Source: Pseudomonadota bacterium | Lineage (GTDB): Bacteria; Pseudomonadota; Gammaproteobacteria; Burkholderiales; Burkholderiaceae_C | Length of the DNA: 10,697 bases | Direction of reading: 5' to 3' | Assembly: GCA_018241985.1 (NCBI GenBank) | Contig: JAFECV010000033.1 | Span: 1 to 10,697 of the forward strand | In this document: positions 7,794 to 10,697 of the stretch, piece after piece | Layout: every line of letters starts with the position of its first letter | Position numbering within the stretch: position 1 is the first letter of the stretch | Position numbers and translations under genes: made by a program | The notes under the pieces: model-generated | Seen by the model: the letters and a program-made list of their open reading frames with translations, nothing else | What the model was told of the DNA's origin: nothing | The model's database searches: none

Positions 7794-7799
7794 TATAAT
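7794..7799 (+). promoter_or_regulatory. Likely -10 element of the ispB promoter
   Basis: A perfect TATAAT on the plus strand, 65-70 bp from the rplU -10 and pointing the other way. No good -35 is seen 16-18 bp upstream, where the sequence is almost pure G and C. Transcription from about 7806 rules out the longest open frame (from 7687) as the ispB start and leaves a leader of about 110 nt. Confidence 0.55.
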
Positions 7800-7914
7800 C
7801 ATCGGCCGGACCTTGCCGGTCCTCGCCGAGCCTCGATCTCGCGGCGGGCCCCGTTACTTCGGCATCCGTCCGGCATCGCCACCCTACCCCGCCGCTTTCC
7901 TCGCCGTTTCTGCC

Positions 7915-8898
7915 TTGTCCGCTCATTCGTCCAGCACCGCAGCCGTGCTCGCCCTGATCGCCGGCGACATGCACGAAGTCGACCGGCAGATCGCGCGCCG
8001 CCTCGACTCGAGCGTGCCGCTGGTCGGCGAGGTCTCGCGCTACATCATCGCCGCCGGCGGCAAGCGGCTGCGTCCGGCGCTGCTGCTGCTGACCTGCGGA
8101 GCGCTCGGCTATGCCGGTGCGCAGCGCTTCAACCTGGCCGCGGTCGTCGAGTTCATCCATACCGCCACGCTGCTGCACGACGACGTGGTCGACGAATCGA
8201 CGCTGCGCCGCGGGCGCGCGACCGCGAACGAATCGTTCGGCAACCCGGCCAGCGTTCTGGTCGGCGACTTCCTGTACTCGCGCGCATTCCAGATGATGGT
8301 CGACGCAAGCTCGATGCGCGTGATGGAAATCCTGGCCGACGCCACCAACGTGATCGCCGAGGGCGAGGTGCTGCAGCTGATGAACATGCACGACGCCTCG
8401 CTCGACGAGGCCGGCTACCTGCGCGTGATCCGCTCCAAGACCGCGAAGCTGTTCGAGGCGAGTGCGCGACTCGGCGCGGTGCTGGCCGGGGCCGCGCCGG
8501 AGATCGAGCAGGCCTGCGCCGACTATGGCCAGGCGCTCGGCACCGCGTTCCAGGTGATCGACGACCTGCTCGACTACGACGGCGACGCCGCCGAGATGGG
8601 CAAGAACCTGGGCGACGACCTGCGCGAAGGCAAGGCGACGCTGCCGCTGATCGTCGCGATGCAGCGCGGCAGCGCCGATCAGCAGCGCGTCGTGCGCAGG
8701 GCGATCGAGACCGGCGCGGCCCAGGAGTTGGACCACATTGTCACCATCGTGCGGGATACCGGCGCGCTCGACGCGACCCGGCAGGCCGCGGCGGCCGAAG
8801 CACAGCGTGCGATCGCGGCCGCGCGACAGCTGCCCGACAATCCGTACCGCGACGGTTTGCTAGAATTGGCGGCTCAGCTTCTCGAGCGCCGGTCCTGA
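7915..8898 (+). CDS. ispB: Long-chain all-trans polyprenyl diphosphate synthase (octaprenyl-type)
   Basis: The protein makes the polyprenyl chain of ubiquinone by adding isopentenyl diphosphate units to farnesyl diphosphate. Counting from the TTG at 7915 (327 residues): GGKRLRP at 48-54, the first aspartate-rich motif DDVVD at 89-93 inside EFIHTATLLHDDVVDE, the VLVGDFLYSRAFQMM block, and the second aspartate-rich motif DDLLD at 216-220, followed by GKNLGDDLREGKATLP. The match to E. coli IspB (octaprenyl) is very close, and the small Ala five residues before the first Asp fits a long product; exact chain length cannot be read. The start is uncertain: no ATG gives a fitting length, the TTG at 7915 gives 327 and the GTG at 7945 gives 317 residues, and neither has a clear Shine-Dalgarno. 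A frame open to 7687 precedes the likely promoter and is rejected. Confidence 0.93.
   Translation: MSAHSSSTAAVLALIAGDMHEVDRQIARRLDSSVPLVGEVSRYIIAAGGKRLRPALLLLTCGALGYAGAQRFNLAAVVEFIHTATLLHDDVVDESTLRRGRATANESFGNPASVLVGDFLYSRAFQMMVDASSMRVMEILADATNVIAEGEVLQLMNMHDASLDEAGYLRVIRSKTAKLFEASARLGAVLAGAAPEIEQACADYGQALGTAFQVIDDLLDYDGDAAEMGKNLGDDLREGKATLPLIVAMQRGSADQQRVVRRAIETGAAQELDHIVTIVRDTGALDATRQAAAAEAQRAIAAARQLPDNPYRDGLLELAAQLLERRS
8858..8866 (+). promoter_or_regulatory. Possible extended -10 promoter of tRNA-Pro, inside the end of ispB
   Basis: TGCTAGAAT fits an extended -10 (TGn plus TAGAAT, five of six). It is followed by the GC-rich GGCGGC, the kind of discriminator seen in stable-RNA promoters under stringent control. 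No good -35 is found. Transcription would start near 8872, 80 nt before the tRNA 5' end. Confidence 0.45.
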
Positions 8899-8951
8899 AA
8901 CGCCATCCATGGCAACGGCGCTCCTGCAGTCGACCCGGCCTTGAAGGCCAT

Positions 8952-9028
8952 CGGGGTGTAGCTTAGCCTGGTAGAGCGCTACGTTCGGGACGTAGAGGCC
9001 GGAGGTTCGAATCCTCTCACCCCGACCA
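8952..9028 (+). tRNA. tRNA-Pro, anticodon CGG
   Basis: A complete 77-nt cloverleaf with encoded CCA. Acceptor CGGGGTG (8952-8958) pairs with CACCCCG (9018-9024); anticodon stem CTACG (8979-8983) with CGTAG (8991-8995); the loop TTCGGGA (8984-8990) gives anticodon CGG at 8986-8988, reading the proline codon CCG, the favoured one in such a GC-rich genome. The T arm is GGAGG with TTCGAAT and CCTCT. Discriminator A is 9025 and CCA 9026-9028. A GGCCTT/AAGGCC inverted repeat (8937-8949) ends 2 nt before the 5' end. It lies between ispB and pilB on the same strand. Confidence 0.98.
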
Positions 9029-9188
9029 GGTTTCCCAGAGGGAACCAGCCGAAATCAAGCACTGGCGCGGGTCCCGCAGCATGTGGGTGTCACACAGCCA
9101 TGCCACACATGACCACTCACCTGACCCGACGCGGAGCGCGATCCCGCATCTCGCAACTGGTCCGCTCGCCGCTGAACAGCCTTTCCAA

Positions 9189-9224
9189 TAATTCACGCCC
9201 CGATCGTCCGCGAAGCGTGAATTA
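9189..9224. repeat. Perfect 10-bp inverted repeat upstream of pilB
   Basis: TAATTCACGC at 9189-9198 and GCGTGAATTA at 9215-9224 are exact reverse complements separated by 16 nt, the arm centres being 26 bp apart. No T-run follows. Ten perfect base pairs in a partly AT-rich context are unlikely to be chance in so short a spacer. It could be a paired operator for a dimeric regulator or the stem of a structured RNA. It lies 132 bp before pilB. Confidence 0.8.
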
Positions 9225-9279
9225 ATGTGCCTTTCTGCCAACTTCCGACCGGCGCGGGCGCCGCATTTCAATTTACAGG

Positions 9280-9314
9280 GGCTGGTCAATCGGCGATGAT
9301 TGACGAGCCTTTTT
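9280..9314 (+). terminator. Terminator-like hairpin with T5 just upstream of pilB
   Basis: GGCT (9280-9283) pairs with AGCC (9306-9309) and GTCAATC (9285-9291) with GATTGAC (9298-9304), with one G-G mismatch and a 6-nt loop; TTTTT (9310-9314) follows at once. This is the form of a plus-strand rho-independent terminator. It would end transcripts from ispB/tRNA-Pro or an RNA in the spacer 42 nt before the pilB ATG. An alternative reading: TTTACA at 9272-9277 and GATGAT at 9295-9300, 17 bp apart, could be a pilB promoter with the repeat as its operator. Confidence 0.7.
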
Positions 9315-9356
9315 ACATCGTCACACACCCACCCGAACGCGCACGTTTTTCGACAG

Positions 9357-10697
9357 ATGGCCGTCGTCGACTCGATCATCAAGGACATGGCTCCAGGGGC
9401 GCTGCCCGGGCTGGGCCGCACGCTGGTGGCCGCCGGCAAGCTCGACCAAAAGCGCGCCGAGGAGATCTACCGCAAGTCGCAGACCGCCCGCACCAGCTTC
9501 ATCGCCGAGCTGACCGGCTCGGGCACGGTGTCGGCGCGCGACCTCGCACACACTATGTCGACCGCGTACGCGGCGCCGCTGCTCGACCTCGATGCGGTCG
9601 ACGTGGAGCGGCTGCCCAAGGGCCTGCTCGACGGCAAGACCTGCCTGGACTACCGCGTGGTCGTGCTCGGCAAGCGCGGCAACCGGCTGATCGTGGCCAC
9701 CGCCGATCCGTCGGACCATCGCGCGGTCGAGAAGATCAAGTTCGCGACCCAGTTGCACGTCGACTGGGTCATCGTCGAATTCGACAAGCTGTCCAAGCTG
9801 GTCGAGGTCACCGCCACCACGGCCACCGAAGCCATCGACAACCTGGTCGGCGAGGACTTCGAGTTCGACGAAGCGTCGATCGAGGCGGCGTCGCAGGACA
9901 GCAGCGACACCGTCATCGCCGAGGTCGAGGACGCGCCGGTCGTCAAGTTCCTGCACAAGATGCTGCGCGACGCGATCGGCATGCGCGCGTCGGACCTGCA
10001 CTTCGAACCGTACGAGCAGTATTACCGGGTGCGCTTTCGCATCGACGGCGAGCTGCGCGAGATCGCGACGCCGCCGATCGCGATCAAGGACAAGCTGGCG
10101 TCGCGCATCAAGGTGATCTCGCGGCTCGACATCTCGGAAAAGCGCGTGCCGCAGGACGGCCGCATGAAGCTCAAGATCGGGCCGGAGCGGGTGATCGACT
10201 TTCGGGTGAGCACGCTGCCGACGCTGTTCGGCGAGAAGATCGTGATCCGCATCCTGGACCCGAGCAGCGCCAAGCTCGGCATCGAAGCGCTCGGCTACGA
10301 GCCCGAGGAGCGCGACCGGCTGGTCAAGGCGATCAGCCGGCCCTACGGCATGGTGCTGGTCACCGGCCCGACCGGTTCCGGCAAGACCGTGTCGCTCTAC
10401 ACCTGCCTGAACATGCTGAACAAGGCGGGCGTGAACATCGCGACCGCCGAGGATCCGTCCGAAATCAACATGCCGGGCGTGAACCAGGTGAACGTCAACG
10501 AGAAGGCGGGACTGACCTTCGCGACGGCGCTGCGCTCGTTCCTGCGCCAGGACCCGGACATCATCATGGTCGGCGAAATCCGCGACCTCGAAACCGCGGA
10601 CATCGCGATCAAGGCCGCGCAGACCGGGCACCTGGTGCTGTCCACGCTGCACACCAACGATGCCCCCGCGACGCTCACGCGCATGCGCAACATGGGC
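9357..10697 (+). CDS. pilB: Type IV pilus assembly ATPase PilB, N-terminal 447 residues (cut by right edge)
   Basis: PilB is the cytoplasmic hexameric motor that drives polymerisation of pilin at the inner membrane. Visible in order: an N-terminal GspE/PilB-type regulatory domain (about 15-160), an acidic linker (about 164-192), ASDLHFEP (211-218) opening the core ATPase, Walker A GPTGSGKT (337-344), the Asp box with EDPSEI (365-370), Walker B DIIMVGEIRD (401-410), and the His box STLHTND (429-435). Family members run to about 570 residues, so some 120 are missing, including the tetracysteine zinc site. The start at 9357 fits related proteins that begin MA..DS.IKD; no good Shine-Dalgarno is seen, and an ATG ten codons later is an alternative. 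pilC and pilD normally follow in betaproteobacteria. Retraction ATPase PilT is excluded by the long N-terminal domain. Confidence 0.96.
   Translation, partial: MAVVDSIIKDMAPGALPGLGRTLVAAGKLDQKRAEEIYRKSQTARTSFIAELTGSGTVSARDLAHTMSTAYAAPLLDLDAVDVERLPKGLLDGKTCLDYRVVVLGKRGNRLIVATADPSDHRAVEKIKFATQLHVDWVIVEFDKLSKLVEVTATTATEAIDNLVGEDFEFDEASIEAASQDSSDTVIAEVEDAPVVKFLHKMLRDAIGMRASDLHFEPYEQYYRVRFRIDGELREIATPPIAIKDKLASRIKVISRLDISEKRVPQDGRMKLKIGPERVIDFRVSTLPTLFGEKIVIRILDPSSAKLGIEALGYEPEERDRLVKAISRPYGMVLVTGPTGSGKTVSLYTCLNMLNKAGVNIATAEDPSEINMPGVNQVNVNEKAGLTFATALRSFLRQDPDIIMVGEIRDLETADIAIKAAQTGHLVLSTLHTNDAPATLTRMRNMG

Larger units (their letters stand above)
9029..9356. other. 328-bp non-coding spacer between tRNA-Pro and pilB
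   Basis: I see no convincing gene here. The only long open frame (minus strand, 9017-9439) runs into the tRNA and pilB, uses untypical codons, and resembles nothing I know. The spacer is less GC-rich than its surroundings and full of dyad symmetry: GGTTTCCC (9029-9036) with GGGAACC (9040-9046) right after the tRNA CCA, with one bulged T and no T-run; GCGGG-T-CCCGC at 9067-9077; CATGTG (9080-9085) with CACATG (9106-9111); and the two stronger repeats listed separately. It probably carries the tRNA 3' trailer and the control region of pilB. Confidence 0.7.

Noticed and set aside
7687..7914. A longer ispB starting with ATG at 7687
   Set aside because: It would start upstream of the -10 at 7794 and on top of the rplU promoter and leader; its sequence is unlike the family.
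8952..9046. tRNA-Pro 3' end as an integration site with an att duplication
   Set aside because: I saw no second copy of the tRNA 3' end, no integrase, and the gene order ispB-tRNA-pilB appears undisturbed.
9063..9078. A sigma-54-like site, TGGCGCGGGTCCCGCA (GG-N10-GC spacing)
   Set aside because: Spacing fits, but the -12 part lacks TTGC and the region is GC-rich, so a chance match is likely; no enhancer site was recognised.
9017..9439. A 140-codon minus-strand open frame across the tRNA-pilB spacer
   Set aside because: It begins inside pilB and ends within the tRNA 3' end, resembles nothing I know, and is best seen as chance.

Overview
This window reads as an ordinary, GC-rich chromosomal segment from a betaproteobacterium, most likely of the order Burkholderiales. 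The evidence is the gene order (slyD-like, grxD, lytic transglycosylase, proS, rppH, CNP1-like, proB, obgE, rpmA, rplU, ispB, tRNA-Pro, pilB), the betaproteobacterial character of the proteins (for example the CNP1-like protein and the long C-terminal tail of RppH), and the style of the intergenic repeats. Family-level placement is a guess; the short GCTAT-type inverted repeat and the GC-rich palindromic spacer remind me of Comamonadaceae and relatives.

Layout: 1-281 (minus) is the N-terminal part of a SlyD/FKBP-type prolyl isomerase, cut by the left edge. It is divergent from 439-777 (plus), a monothiol CGFS glutaredoxin (grxD). Facing grxD is a minus-strand pair, proS (1458-3209) and a short lytic transglycosylase with a Tat-like signal (793-1458), joined by a 1-nt stop/start overlap. 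Divergent from proS, on the plus strand, are rppH (3301-3945) and a secreted CNP1-like protein (3932-4453), overlapping by 14 nt. These converge on a minus-strand block, rplU-rpmA-obgE-proB (7669 down to 4674). The 220-bp convergent spacer holds a perfect heptamer tandem repeat and a two-hairpin palindromic element. A rho-independent terminator separates rpmA from obgE. Divergent from rplU, on the plus strand, come ispB (about 7915-8898), a tRNA-Pro(CGG) gene (8952-9028), a 328-bp spacer with two clear inverted repeats (one looks like a terminator), and pilB (9357 to the right edge, truncated).

Functions are mostly housekeeping: protein folding, Fe-S/glutathione chemistry, cell-wall turnover, tRNA charging, mRNA 5'-end processing, proline synthesis, ribosome assembly (L21, L27, ObgE), the side chain of respiratory quinones, and the type IV pilus assembly motor. 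I see no mobile element, CRISPR array, toxin-antitoxin or defence system, and I do not think the window contains a new multi-gene system. The most interesting unexplained material is non-coding: the terminator-like hairpin just before pilB with a second 10-bp inverted repeat upstream of it, the proB/CNP1 spacer elements, and the hairpin that begins immediately after the obgE stop codon.
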